Of a stretch of DNA of 9,641 nt, positions 1 to 6,070 are shown in pieces; the first letter of the stretch is position 1, and the number at the start of each line of letters is the position of its first letter. Both the position numbers and the translations under genes were made by a program. Under the pieces are notes generated by a model, which saw only the letters and a list, made by a program, of their open reading frames with translations, did no database searches and was not told where the DNA came from. Origin of the DNA: Methyloglobulus sp. (GTDB lineage Bacteria > Pseudomonadota > Gammaproteobacteria > Methylococcales > Methylomonadaceae); NCBI GenBank assembly GCA_013140405.1, contig JABFSV010000130.1, positions 1-9,641 of the forward strand. Direction: 5' to 3'.

Positions 1-295
1 GATACAAGTCATCGAGTGCGTTAGCCAATTCCCGTTCCTTGAATGAACCGAAAGATAGGACTTCAGTTTTCTTTTCACCTGCCCTGCCTGGCAATTGTTT
101 TTCCATTCCATTTTTTGTTTCGCGAACCGGGTTTGTTTGCGGCGCAGGGCCTAAATGACTTTCGCCGCTAATGTGTTCGGACGCGATCAACCTTAGATAA
201 GTTGCCCGTCGCCTTAAAGGGATATTTATCATGTATTCAAAAAGAACCTTGTCATCCTCTGAGTCGATCACAAAATTGATTTTAATTTTAGCCAT
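1..295 (-). CDS. ParR/StbB-like plasmid partition adaptor, partial (C-terminus beyond the window)
   Basis: The ATG is at 293-295 on the minus strand, 2 nt after the stop of the actin-like gene, and 98 codons are readable without a stop before the window edge. The N-terminus starts with a short alternating strand-like segment (KIKINFVI, residues 3-10), followed by a basic helical segment with PLRRRATYLRLIA (26-38). This order resembles the ribbon-helix-helix adaptors (ParR/StbB) that bind the centromere and couple it to ParM filaments. After about residue 45 the sequence becomes polar and Pro/Gly/Lys-rich, as in the flexible tails of such adaptors. Position directly downstream of a ParM-like gene is the standard parMR order and is the strongest argument. 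It should act in the cytoplasm as a DNA-bound dimer or ring. Family assignment rests on context and a short pattern, so it is moderately certain. Confidence 0.65.
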   Translation of the reverse strand, partial: MAKIKINFVIDSEDDKVLFEYMINIPLRRRATYLRLIASEHISGESHLGPAPQTNPVRETKNGMEKQLPGRAGEKKTEVLSFGSFKERELANALDDLY

Positions 296-297
296 TA

Positions 298-1293
298 TTA
301 ACCACCAATTTTTCTCATCCGTTCACTGCCAGCCCAATAGAACCCCCTGACATTTGAGTAAATGCTTTCCTCTGGAACAATAATCTCACGATTGTCCAGC
401 AGTTTTTTTGCGGTATCATAGTAGCAATTAGCGCCACCGCCCACTAACACGATCACATCGATATCGTCCAACGAACCGACACTACTAATGACTGATTGAA
501 TAGCAGTGATGATGAAGGCCTCCATTTTCGGGATGAAATGCGAAAAATCATATTCTTTCCCCTGAATACGGGTTTTGAACCCATTCCGAATGCCGGCATC
601 AACCATATTCATATCTGAAAATGGGGCTTGGCGATCCTCGGAAATCAATTGGGCTAGCTTCTCCATAACCATCGACATTCCACCTGCCACACTACCGCTG
701 CGCTCATCCTGCAACTTAAGCCCCCGGCATACCAGCCAATCCACCGTGTAATAGCCGACATCAATTGTCAGGCTTTTGATATCGGCAAGCCGGTCTAGCT
801 GGTTAGTGGACATGAAATAGCTGATGAACCCACCGACTGGCTGAGGCACAACCCATGCGTCCTTTACCAGCACTGACCTTCCGTTAGGATAATGGTGAAC
901 ACCCTTCAGCTTTTCAGTCATGCACTCCCGACCGTGTGCAAAATGATTGACGGGCAGTCCAGAAACAAGCAGGTCAATCTTGGATTCGCCGATATAGGCC
1001 AGCGCACCACGCAGAAACGCAAGGTGTTGGGGAGTCTCGACATAGTTGGCGAGCAAGCTCCTCCCCCTGTCGTCCCACGCGGACAAGGTGTCCATGGAAT
1101 CTCGCCCTACGACATACTTGGCGCCATTGCTTTCAACCTCGACCAAATCCCTTTTTGCCATTACGTTGGCACCGCGATCTATTCCGGTTGGCAATGTTGC
1201 GATTGAGGGGAAATGTCCCCAAAACATTTCGCCGCCCTTATCACCACAAAATTTTGTGTTCCCGTATCCGATATCAACAGAACATACCACCAT
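298..1293 (-). CDS. parM: ParM/StbA-like actin-type plasmid segregation ATPase
   Basis: This 331-residue protein has the actin/HSP70-type nucleotide fold. The phosphate-1 motif is D7-I-G-Y-G-N-T-K14, the phosphate-2 motif is D178-V-G-Y-Y-T-V-D, and the adenosine motif is VLVGGGAN with glycines at 285-287. ParM-family proteins polymerise with ATP and push plasmid copies apart through a ParR-parC complex; the length fits the family (about 320-350). The frame is open upstream to a GTG at 1413, but I chose ATG 1293 because it begins exactly at the strand leading into phosphate-1 (MVVCSVDIGYG) and has TTGAGG upstream with 8 nt spacing. The extra 40 residues would not fit an actin fold. A small adaptor gene follows 2 nt downstream, so the two form an operon. 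A PRTRC-D-type or other plasmid actin subfamily is possible; the actin-like ATPase call itself is firm. Confidence 0.88.
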   Translation of the reverse strand: MVVCSVDIGYGNTKFCGDKGGEMFWGHFPSIATLPTGIDRGANVMAKRDLVEVESNGAKYVVGRDSMDTLSAWDDRGRSLLANYVETPQHLAFLRGALAYIGESKIDLLVSGLPVNHFAHGRECMTEKLKGVHHYPNGRSVLVKDAWVVPQPVGGFISYFMSTNQLDRLADIKSLTIDVGYYTVDWLVCRGLKLQDERSGSVAGGMSMVMEKLAQLISEDRQAPFSDMNMVDAGIRNGFKTRIQGKEYDFSHFIPKMEAFIITAIQSVISSVGSLDDIDVIVLVGGGANCYYDTAKKLLDNREIIVPEESIYSNVRGFYWAGSERMRKIGG

Positions 1294-1321
1294 TGCACGC
1301 GCCTCAATTGTCTGAAAATAA

Positions 1322-1350
1322 CTTATAACAACTTGACATGGGCTTATAAA
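1322..1350 (-). promoter_or_regulatory. Candidate promoter of the parM-parR operon
   Basis: On the minus strand TTTATA (1345-1350) and TATAAG (1322-1327) are separated by 17 bp, matching 4/6 and 5/6 of the sigma70 -35 and -10 boxes. Transcription would start about 20-25 nt before the parM ATG at 1293, leaving room for the TTGAGG ribosome site. The sequence CTTATAA occurs twice 21 bp apart (1322-1328 and 1343-1349), about two helical turns, so it could instead be a repeated protein-binding word. No transcription evidence is available. Confidence 0.35.
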
Positions 1351-1353
1351 CTC

Positions 1354-1370
1354 TTCAGGATGCCCCTGAA
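1354..1370. promoter_or_regulatory. Dyad TTCAGG-ATGCC-CCTGAA, candidate operator
   Basis: A perfect 6-bp inverted repeat with a 5-bp spacer lies immediately upstream of the candidate parM -35 box. Position and symmetry suit a dimeric regulator, for example autoregulation by the ParR-like product, which is usual in parMRC loci. The protein that would bind it is not known; this is inference from placement. Confidence 0.35.
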
Positions 1371-1559
1371 TCGTCCCAATGTGCCAGCGCCTATAAGGCA
1401 ATTGACGGTTCACGGCGCTTATCTGACACCTGACCGCCCTTCAATGACGGCACTTCAGACCCACTCAACTCAATTCGATAGGATGACCTAAATAATTCGC
1501 TTCCAGCGGATCGAAAGATCGCCTAAAAACCACCCTTTATGATTTGTCGAAAATCTGGC

Positions 1560-1588
1560 TTGACGGGGCAATTATGGTTTGCTAGCAT
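1560..1588 (+). promoter_or_regulatory. Good sigma70-like promoter, extended -10
   Basis: TTGACG (1560-1565) is followed after 17 bp by TAGCAT (1583-1588), preceded by TGC, giving an extended -10. Transcription would start near 1595 on the plus strand. No plausible plus-strand protein begins downstream: the first ATG (1602 region) hits a stop within a few codons. The promoter may therefore drive an untranslated RNA, or one antisense to the decayed gene at 1851-2114. The call is from sequence pattern only. Confidence 0.45.
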
Positions 1589-1589
1589 C

Positions 1590-1850
1590 CGAAGCCTGAT
1601 AGATGGGGAAGTGAAGCCTAGGACGCGCGAACCCGATAAAGTTGAGGGCAGCGACAACAAGCGTACAGCTGCAAGCTTGGTATGCCCATGAGGGCGAGAC
1701 GGAACCCCCCAGGCACTAGATATATTGATTTATAATCCATTTTAGGATTTGTTACAGCCCGTCCTGATACAGGGTCGGCCATCAGGATACCATTGAGGGT
1801 ATCCCTATGCCGCCATGCGCGGAACCACTCCCCGGGCAATCGTGTCCGGA
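1590..1850 (+). other. Non-coding stretch with overlapping inverted repeats
   Basis: GGATACC (1785-1791) pairs with GGTATCC (1798-1804) across a 6-nt loop. The overlapping ATCAGGA (1781-1787) pairs instead with TCCTGAT (1762-1768). The two stems share bases 1785-1787 and cannot form together. Smaller elements are CCTG-ATA-CAGG inside the first loop region and GCCC-ATGA-GGGC near 1684-1695. GAAGCCT is directly repeated at 1591 and 1613. No protein-coding frame is convincing. The structure could be an RNA switch, a single-strand recombination or replication site, or a leftover of a larger RNA element; none of these can be chosen from sequence alone. Confidence 0.35.
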
Positions 1851-2114
1851 CTATTCGCCGTAGTTGCGCCCCAGACCCCGAAAATACTTTTCGAAGGTCA
1901 CTTTACTGTTCTCGGCATTGACCCCTAGAATTTCGGCCTCCATTCCAGCCGCGTATCCAGGAATATAATCATGTTCCGAATGCAGCCTTGTTGTCATAAG
2001 CCATAAAATGTTCGTCAACCCGTAGGAAGGTGGAGATAATTTTTAAAACCCGTCCAACACGATAGATTTACCACGCGTCTTGAACCATATGTCCCATGTT
2101 CGCGGGGCTTCCAC
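1851..2114 (-). pseudogene. Decayed gene of unknown function with two compensating frameshifts
   Basis: Reading the minus strand from GTG 2114 gives VEAPRTWDIW...SIVLDGF, then TAA inside a run of T and A at about 2045. Adding one T there continues in another frame as LKIISTFLRVDEHF followed by MAYDNKAAFG. Removing one A near 1968 then restores the first frame as HDYIPGYAAGMEAEILGV...GLGRNYGE, ending at TAG 1851-1853. The net shift is zero (263 or 264 nt). Codons in this path are rich in purine-first triplets, as in real genes. A -10-like TATAAT (2186-2191, minus) lies upstream. I do not recognise the family. An alternative patch, with a 49-codon frame from ATG 2164 to 2015 joined to the last frame by one indel, is less protein-like. 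The region may also simply be non-coding. Confidence 0.35.
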
Positions 2115-2228
2115 AAAAAATCGTTTTCTAAGGGGCAAAAATTTTTTCCGCCACCTGAAAACATAGACACTTTATTTCATGACACATTATAACCTTATAA
2201 ATCAATAGTCTACGTCCAGTTTTCATCC

Positions 2229-2259
2229 GGTTTTCCCGGAGGAAAACCTGGGTTTTTTT
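2229..2259 (+). terminator. Intrinsic (Rho-independent) terminator
   Basis: GGTTTTCC (2229-2236), the loop CGGA and GGAAAACC (2241-2248) form a perfect 8-bp stem with a tetraloop. It is followed by TGGG and then seven T (2253-2259). The T-run on the plus strand gives the direction. It could end a transcript begun at the 1560-1588 promoter, about 660 nt upstream, and shields the recombinase leader from read-through. Confidence 0.65.
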
Positions 2260-2652
2260 ATTGTTTTGAATTTTCACGTTGGAATCGCTTTGTGATGCCG
2301 CAGTGCCTGCCGTCGATTTTGGACGTTCAGCCCGCCTGACACCCACGGATAGAGGAAACTCCAACACCCAGATCTCGCTTCGCGCTGCGAGTACCAAAAT
2401 GCGCAACCGATGTCTGCTTTTTCTGCACCCCGCTGGGAGGTTTGTCCCGTGCATTCTACGCTCACCATTGCGAGAACGTGTCCGCAGAAAACAAGAAACA
2501 TGCTGTGGGCCGGTCATTGCCTGCTTGCGACGAAACATAAATTTTTGGGATTGGATTATGGATACGGAATGGCAAAACCCGATTGGAAAATTAGTGACAG
2601 TTTCCGTAGCGAAAATTGGAATTGGAACAACGCTTGTTAGGGGAGCGATGCA
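2260..2652. other. Leader region before the recombinase, no convincing gene
   Basis: Several overlapping open frames exist on both strands, but none shows a recognisable domain, and their composition (many Arg, Cys and Ser) is that of shadow frames. A short hairpin CTCGC/GCGAG lies at 2374-2391. One plus-strand frame ends in TGA at 2654-2656, overlapping the recombinase ATG. Its last 32 codons, from ATG 2558 (MDTEWQNPIGKLVTVSV...), could be a leader peptide coupled to the recombinase, but evidence for translation is thin. No good promoter is seen. Confidence 0.3.
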
Positions 2653-3591
2653 ATGACATGTAATTTCGGAATCGGTTCGCGGAGCATGATCGATGCTGGC
2701 CGGATGGTCATCAGGAAGCGATCATCCAGCGGTTTTAAAACACAGGACGACTATATAGATCGGTGGCGGTTATTTTGCCTCTGGGCATCTGGACGAGGGG
2801 TGACAAAAATGGAGAGGGTCAATAAGGAACTGGTTATCGAATACGGACAATACCTGCAACATCAACTTGAAGAGGGCAAACACAAAAGTGCCTCTGCGCC
2901 AAAGAATTACGTCAGTGCGGTAAATTGCATCATGAAATTGGCTACCCACGGAAAATGGGGTTCGGTCAGTCCAGGTTCAGATTGTGGCATCCAACGGAGA
3001 AACTATATTCCGAAAACCTCTAAAGCCATGACCGATAGCAGGCACATGGCTATCCAAACGGACATTGATGAACGTATCGGCCACCTGCTTGCACTTCAAC
3101 GAACGTTCGGCCTGCGGTTTAAGGAAAGCTGCCTTCTGAATCCAAAATCGGCCTTGAAACAGGCACAGAAATTTGGCTTAATTTCCGTCACTGCCGGCAC
3201 AAAAGGAGGTAGGCCAAGACGGATTCCCTGCGGTGCTGACGGATTGGCCGTTCTCGGACAGGCCATTACCGTTCAGGACGGAAAATCCATGGTTCCAAAG
3301 ACGCTGACCTATATCAAATTCCGCCAACAATGTTACGCAGAAGCAACAGCGAAAAATTTTAATTTCCACGGCGAACGCCACGCTTACGCGCAAAACCGTT
3401 ACCGGGAAATAACCAATGCGCCCTCACCGCTTGAGGCGGGCTGGGAACACCGAGGCCGAATTGCCAAGCTCTCTGAACAATTAAACATATCGGAAATTGT
3501 AGCCAAAGAACTGGATAAAAGGTCCAGGCTTCGGATAGCCATTGAATTAGGGCATTCAAGAATGGAGATATCCAATGCGTACCTGGGTTAA
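2653..3591 (+). CDS. Tyrosine recombinase (integrase family) with full catalytic set
   Basis: This 312-residue site-specific recombinase cuts and rejoins DNA through a tyrosine-DNA intermediate. Residues 1 to about 120 form a SAM-like core-binding domain (KTQDDYIDRWRLFCLWA, VNKELVIEYGQYLQ). The catalytic domain carries R155 (FGLRFKES), K184 (GTKGGRPRR), H239-x-x-R242-H243 (HGERHA), H301 (LGHS) and the nucleophile Y310 (NAYLG). The protein ends two residues after Y310, so the usual C-terminal exchange helix is missing or very short; this matches the Integrase_1 type as I remember it. ATG 2653 has GGGAG with 7-nt spacing. The stop overlaps the next gene by 17 nt, so the two are co-translated. 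It may integrate the element, resolve multimers or move a cassette; no attachment site could be identified here. Confidence 0.88.
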   Translation: MTCNFGIGSRSMIDAGRMVIRKRSSSGFKTQDDYIDRWRLFCLWASGRGVTKMERVNKELVIEYGQYLQHQLEEGKHKSASAPKNYVSAVNCIMKLATHGKWGSVSPGSDCGIQRRNYIPKTSKAMTDSRHMAIQTDIDERIGHLLALQRTFGLRFKESCLLNPKSALKQAQKFGLISVTAGTKGGRPRRIPCGADGLAVLGQAITVQDGKSMVPKTLTYIKFRQQCYAEATAKNFNFHGERHAYAQNRYREITNAPSPLEAGWEHRGRIAKLSEQLNISEIVAKELDKRSRLRIAIELGHSRMEISNAYLG

Positions 3592-4096
3592 CGAGTTGTC
3601 GGAACATACCCATAACTATGTGCGTCGCGGTGGAAAACACAACCGGCAAAAGCAGGTTGCGCTCATTGTCGATTTCCTTGAGTACACGGATTCTCACGAG
3701 AAAATCACTTCGCTGCACCGGCTGGGCGCCCGTCATGTGGTGAATTTTTGGAAGGCGCATAGGAGCCTGTCCGAGAAAACGGCCTACGACTATTGGTTGG
3801 GCTTGTGCAAGTTATGGGGATGGTTGGGAAAGCCAGGCAAGCCGCCCAAACCGCATAAGCAATTCGAAGCCCAGGAAAAACCACGGCAGCAACAACCAAT
3901 TTTACCGGATATCGCTACGGCACTCCGTTCGGCCAGGGAATCCCAAAGCCTTACCGTTCTGAAACTAGCAAACATGACCGGCTGTGAAGCGGCGTTAATC
4001 GAGAGCTTGGAGGCAGGCAAATCCGATTCGTTGCTTCCTGAAATTCAAGGTCTCTTAAGGGCTTTGAATATTAAATTCTACGTTGGACAACAATAA
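3575..4096 (+). CDS. Recombinase-associated protein: SAM-like N-domain plus XRE-like HTH, no catalytic domain
   Basis: The 173-residue product begins inside the recombinase gene (ATG 3575, GGAGAT 6-8 nt upstream), so expression is coupled. Residues 20-85 resemble the helical N-terminal DNA-binding domain of tyrosine recombinases (QKQVALIVDFLEYT, FWKAHRSLSEKTAYDYWLGL). A basic Pro/Lys/Gln linker follows (86-108), then an XRE-type helix-turn-helix (about 110-168: IATALRSARESQSLTVLKLA, then MTGCEAALIESLEAGKS). None of the catalytic residues (R, K, HxxR, H, Y) are present. A role as accessory DNA-binding factor, directionality factor or repressor of the recombinase operon is inferred from domains and overlap. 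It could also be a truncated relative of a recombinase fused to a regulator. Domain assignment is from pattern only. Confidence 0.7.
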   Translation: MRTWVNELSEHTHNYVRRGGKHNRQKQVALIVDFLEYTDSHEKITSLHRLGARHVVNFWKAHRSLSEKTAYDYWLGLCKLWGWLGKPGKPPKPHKQFEAQEKPRQQQPILPDIATALRSARESQSLTVLKLANMTGCEAALIESLEAGKSDSLLPEIQGLLRALNIKFYVGQQ

Positions 4097-4257
4097 GATA
4101 AAACCCCTGTCGTTTATTTTCCTATTTGGAATTACAGATTGACTGTCGTTTTGGAAAGCGGATTATAGGGAGCGGTATGACGACAAATTGACACGGGTTG
4201 GCTGTCAGTACGGAACAATCACAGGCTTGGGATGCCCTGCCCGGTGGATAGCTTGAC

Positions 4258-4467
4258 ATGATTAGAGCTGTCCTAATGGTCGAACTGTCAGAATGTGTTA
4301 TCTCAACAAGGTCGCCGGCGACCTTGTTGCCGGTAGGTACAGAAGCCAAACTCGAAAAGGTGACCACGGACGGCTTGAATGGAATTATAGTCAATACCAT
4401 ACCCTGGAAAAGGCAAGAGACTAGATCTCGGTTGGCAACTGATGAAATACTCATGTTTAAGCAATAA
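4258..4467 (+). CDS. Small protein of unknown function (69 aa), possible SH3-like barrel
   Basis: The open frame follows a TAG 9 nt upstream of ATG 4258. A weak GGTGGA lies about 10 nt before it; ATG 4276 is an alternative start. The pattern ATLLPVGTEAKLEKV, a turn, GIIVNTIPW and ATDEILMF is a series of short beta strands with a PVGTEA turn. This resembles small SH3-like proteins of the DUF4926 kind, but the match is loose. Bases 4304-4329, encoding STRSPATLL, are a perfect palindrome, which is unusual inside a gene. The antisense frame at 4122-4454 looks like a shadow. Function and even coding status are uncertain. Confidence 0.4.
   Translation: MIRAVLMVELSECVISTRSPATLLPVGTEAKLEKVTTDGLNGIIVNTIPWKRQETRSRLATDEILMFKQ
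4304..4329. repeat. Perfect 26-bp palindrome
   Basis: The half-site CAACAAGGTCGCC (4304-4316) is followed without spacer by its exact reverse complement (4317-4329). The next bases outward (T4303, C4330) do not pair. Chance of a perfect 13-bp zero-spacer palindrome anywhere in 9.6 kb is about 1 in 10,000. In RNA it would form an 11-bp stem with a CCGG loop; there is no T-run, so it is not a terminator. Candidates are a binding site for a dimeric protein or a recombinase site. Confidence 0.85.
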
Positions 4468-4867
4468 AATTCACACTGAAACCAGTCATTGAAAATTTCA
4501 TACTAATTGCAGGTTTCGACCCAATATTGCCATATTTGCAAATAGAGCGGAACGTTCGCTGCTAGATTTGTAGACCTTCTTACTTCAACGACAACGCGCA
4601 TTTGTGAACGTCCGCATCTTCGTAAGCGGAATGCGGACAGCAGCGCCTGAGTGGATCAGCACCCTAAGCCAGAGTCTAGGACAAATGAATAACTTGCGGT
4701 ACTATTGTCGCCTAGCCTAGAACTAGTGGGCCGACACATACTCAGATGTAAGGGGAGCGGGTGGGGGTTTTGTACATCCGCGAGGAATGGCCATAGCCTT
4801 GGCAAGAGCTAACTGAAATGCTCTTCACCACCTTTTGCTGGAAGAGAAGCCAACCGGAGCGCCTACG
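4468..4867. other. Intergenic region upstream of the ABC-3C operon with several inverted repeats
   Basis: No gene is seen in this stretch. It holds GAACGTTCGC (4550-4559) and GAACGTCCGC (4606-4615). It also holds an 8-bp dyad GTCCGCAT/ATGCGGAC (4610-4638) enclosed by CGCTGCT/AGCAGCG (4558-4564, 4639-4645), and a CTCTTC/GAAGAG hairpin (4821-4846) ten bases before the ribosome site of the first operon gene. CTAG occurs three times in 4711-4727. Promoter candidates are poor: AGGACA-16-TACTAT around 4680-4708, and TTGTAC (4770-4775)-18-TAGCCT (4794-4799). The operon promoter therefore cannot be placed with confidence. Confidence 0.4.
4610..4638. repeat. 8-bp inverted repeat with 13-nt loop
   Basis: GTCCGCAT (4610-4617) and ATGCGGAC (4631-4638) pair perfectly. 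The outer pair CGCTGCT (4558-4564) and AGCAGCG (4639-4645) extends the dyad on a larger scale. It resembles the short palindromic repeats scattered between genes in many proteobacteria. A function is not evident; no T-run follows either arm. Confidence 0.5.
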
Positions 4868-6070
4868 GTGACACAACCTTTTTCGAATCCATATTCTGCC
4901 GGGGAACAGGGCCTTGGCTACATTTATCAAGCACGCTTTGCCCTTCTAAGGCTATTGCAGCTGCCTGAGAGTAATTCGATCCTGATTGAAAAAGACGATG
5001 ACCTTGATTTTTCGGATAATGATGGTACCAAAACCCTTGCCTCTCTTAAACATAAGGCTGTCGGTGATCGTTTAGGTGATCTATCTACCGATTTTTGGAA
5101 GTCCATAAGAATCTGGTTAGCTCGCTATAACCACGATGGCCGGAGCGAATCCAACCTCAGTTTCTTTCTGTTTACAACAGCTACTGTTTCAGAGACATCT
5201 TTCCTGCGGCACTTCCTTCCGAATGCTCAAGAATCCCCCTCTCTTTCGGTTCAGGCAGAAGATGCGCTATCCAAAAGCAAATCGAAACTGATTGAGCCAA
5301 TTGGTGCTGAATTTAACAATCTAAGTGACGCTGAAAAAGAAGATTTTCTTTCCCGCATCGTGATTTTTCACAATGGGCCTCGAATCGAGAGCCTTCCCGC
5401 GCTTATCATGGATCAGCATATGCGCACTATCCGGCGGGAGTTCAGGACTCATGTGTTCGAACGCCTCGAAGGGTGGTGGAACGACTTAGTCATCAATCTG
5501 CTCTCCGGCAAGCGCATCGAAGCAGTTTACGGATATGAGGTCTCAGACAAGCTTTCCGCATTCGCCGACGAATACAAAGCCGACGACCTCCCCATTAATT
5601 ACTTTGGAAAACGACCTCCCGGGGAAATAGATGCTGAAAATGACCCTCGGCTATTTGTCGTGCAACTTAGGGAAATCGGCATTTCAGCGAACAGAATCCA
5701 AAATGCCATCTTGGATTATTACCGGGCATTTCAACAGCGCTCGGCTTGGGCTCGAGAAAACTTGCTTGTTACCGGTGAAATGGAAGAGTACGAAGAGCGT
5801 CTAGAAGATGAGTGGAGTCGCTACAAGGATGTAGTCTCTGAAGACCTAAACGAGGAAAGCGCTGAAATGGCTCTGATAGAAGCAGGAAAAGCCATCTACA
5901 AATGGGCTGAATTTGAAAGCAGTCATATCAAAATTCGGGAACGTGTAACCGAACCGTATGTGGTGCGGGGCGGATTCCATATTCTAGCGAACACCCACCC
6001 ACTGCCCAGGGTTTATTGGCATCCACGCTTTCTCGAACGAGTCAGCGAGCTACTTGGAGCATCCTTATAA
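4868..6070 (+). CDS. ABC-3C system protein with DUF4297/Cap4-like nuclease-type N-domain
   Basis: The first gene of the operon encodes 400 residues. The N-terminus (9-75) has GLGYIYQARFALL, then IEKDDDLDF (E41, D44) and SLKHK (K61, K63). This is the order of Gln, Glu/Asp and Lys seen in DUF4297/Cap4-type PD-(D/E)xK-like nucleases, followed by DFWKSIRIW. The rest (about 190-400: FERLEGWWNDL, IGISANRIQNAILDYYRAF and RGGFHILANTHPLPRVYWHP) fits the C-terminal region that marks ABC three-component system proteins. By family knowledge this is the effector partner of the ABC ATPase, probably cutting DNA when the ATPase senses invading DNA. I chose GTG 4868 because CGGAG lies 8 nt upstream; TTG 4835 is in frame but lacks a ribosome site. 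Nuclease activity is inferred. Confidence 0.82.
   Translation: MTQPFSNPYSAGEQGLGYIYQARFALLRLLQLPESNSILIEKDDDLDFSDNDGTKTLASLKHKAVGDRLGDLSTDFWKSIRIWLARYNHDGRSESNLSFFLFTTATVSETSFLRHFLPNAQESPSLSVQAEDALSKSKSKLIEPIGAEFNNLSDAEKEDFLSRIVIFHNGPRIESLPALIMDQHMRTIRREFRTHVFERLEGWWNDLVINLLSGKRIEAVYGYEVSDKLSAFADEYKADDLPINYFGKRPPGEIDAENDPRLFVVQLREIGISANRIQNAILDYYRAFQQRSAWARENLLVTGEMEEYEERLEDEWSRYKDVVSEDLNEESAEMALIEAGKAIYKWAEFESSHIKIRERVTEPYVVRGGFHILANTHPLPRVYWHPRFLERVSELLGASL
6056..6070 (+). promoter_or_regulatory. Shine-Dalgarno GGAG and ATA start overlapping the upstream stop
   Basis: GGAG (6056-6059) is followed after 7 nt by ATA (6067-6069), which overlaps the TAA stop (6068-6070) of the preceding gene as ATAA. 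The geometry is that of the common ATGA translational coupling, with ATA in place of ATG. The only conventional in-frame start upstream is TTG 6016, 54 nt inside the previous gene with an ill-spaced AGGG. This site therefore decides the start of the middle component. Confidence 0.5.

Larger units (their letters stand above)
1294..1559. other. Non-coding upstream region of the partition operon; possible parC-like site
   Basis: No convincing gene is present. TGAC (GTCA on the minus strand) begins at 1334, 1403, 1424, 1431, 1445 and 1484, clearly denser than chance for a four-base word. Four of these are spaced by multiples of 7 bp (21, 7, 14). In parMRC systems the centromere parC, a set of short direct repeats bound by ParR, lies just upstream of parM, so this is where it should be. 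The repeat unit is too short and irregular to call an iteron array with confidence. Confidence 0.3.

Noticed and set aside
1590..1740. Group II intron fragment
   Set aside because: Some words in this GA-rich stretch recalled intron RNA, but there is no GUGYG 5' end, no domain V hairpin and no reverse transcriptase.
1618..1839. 73-codon minus-strand open frame
   Set aside because: No family resemblance, Cys/Arg-rich end, and it runs through the overlapping inverted repeats at 1761-1804.
2128..2538. 136-codon minus-strand open frame in the recombinase leader
   Set aside because: Arg/Ser/Cys-rich, no recognisable domain, no ribosome site, competing frames of similar quality on both strands, and it crosses the plus-strand terminator hairpin at 2229-2259.
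4122..4454. 110-codon minus-strand open frame opposite the small ORF
   Set aside because: Ser/Thr/Pro composition typical of an antisense shadow and no ribosome site. The plus-strand frame has the better strand-turn pattern, though neither is certain.
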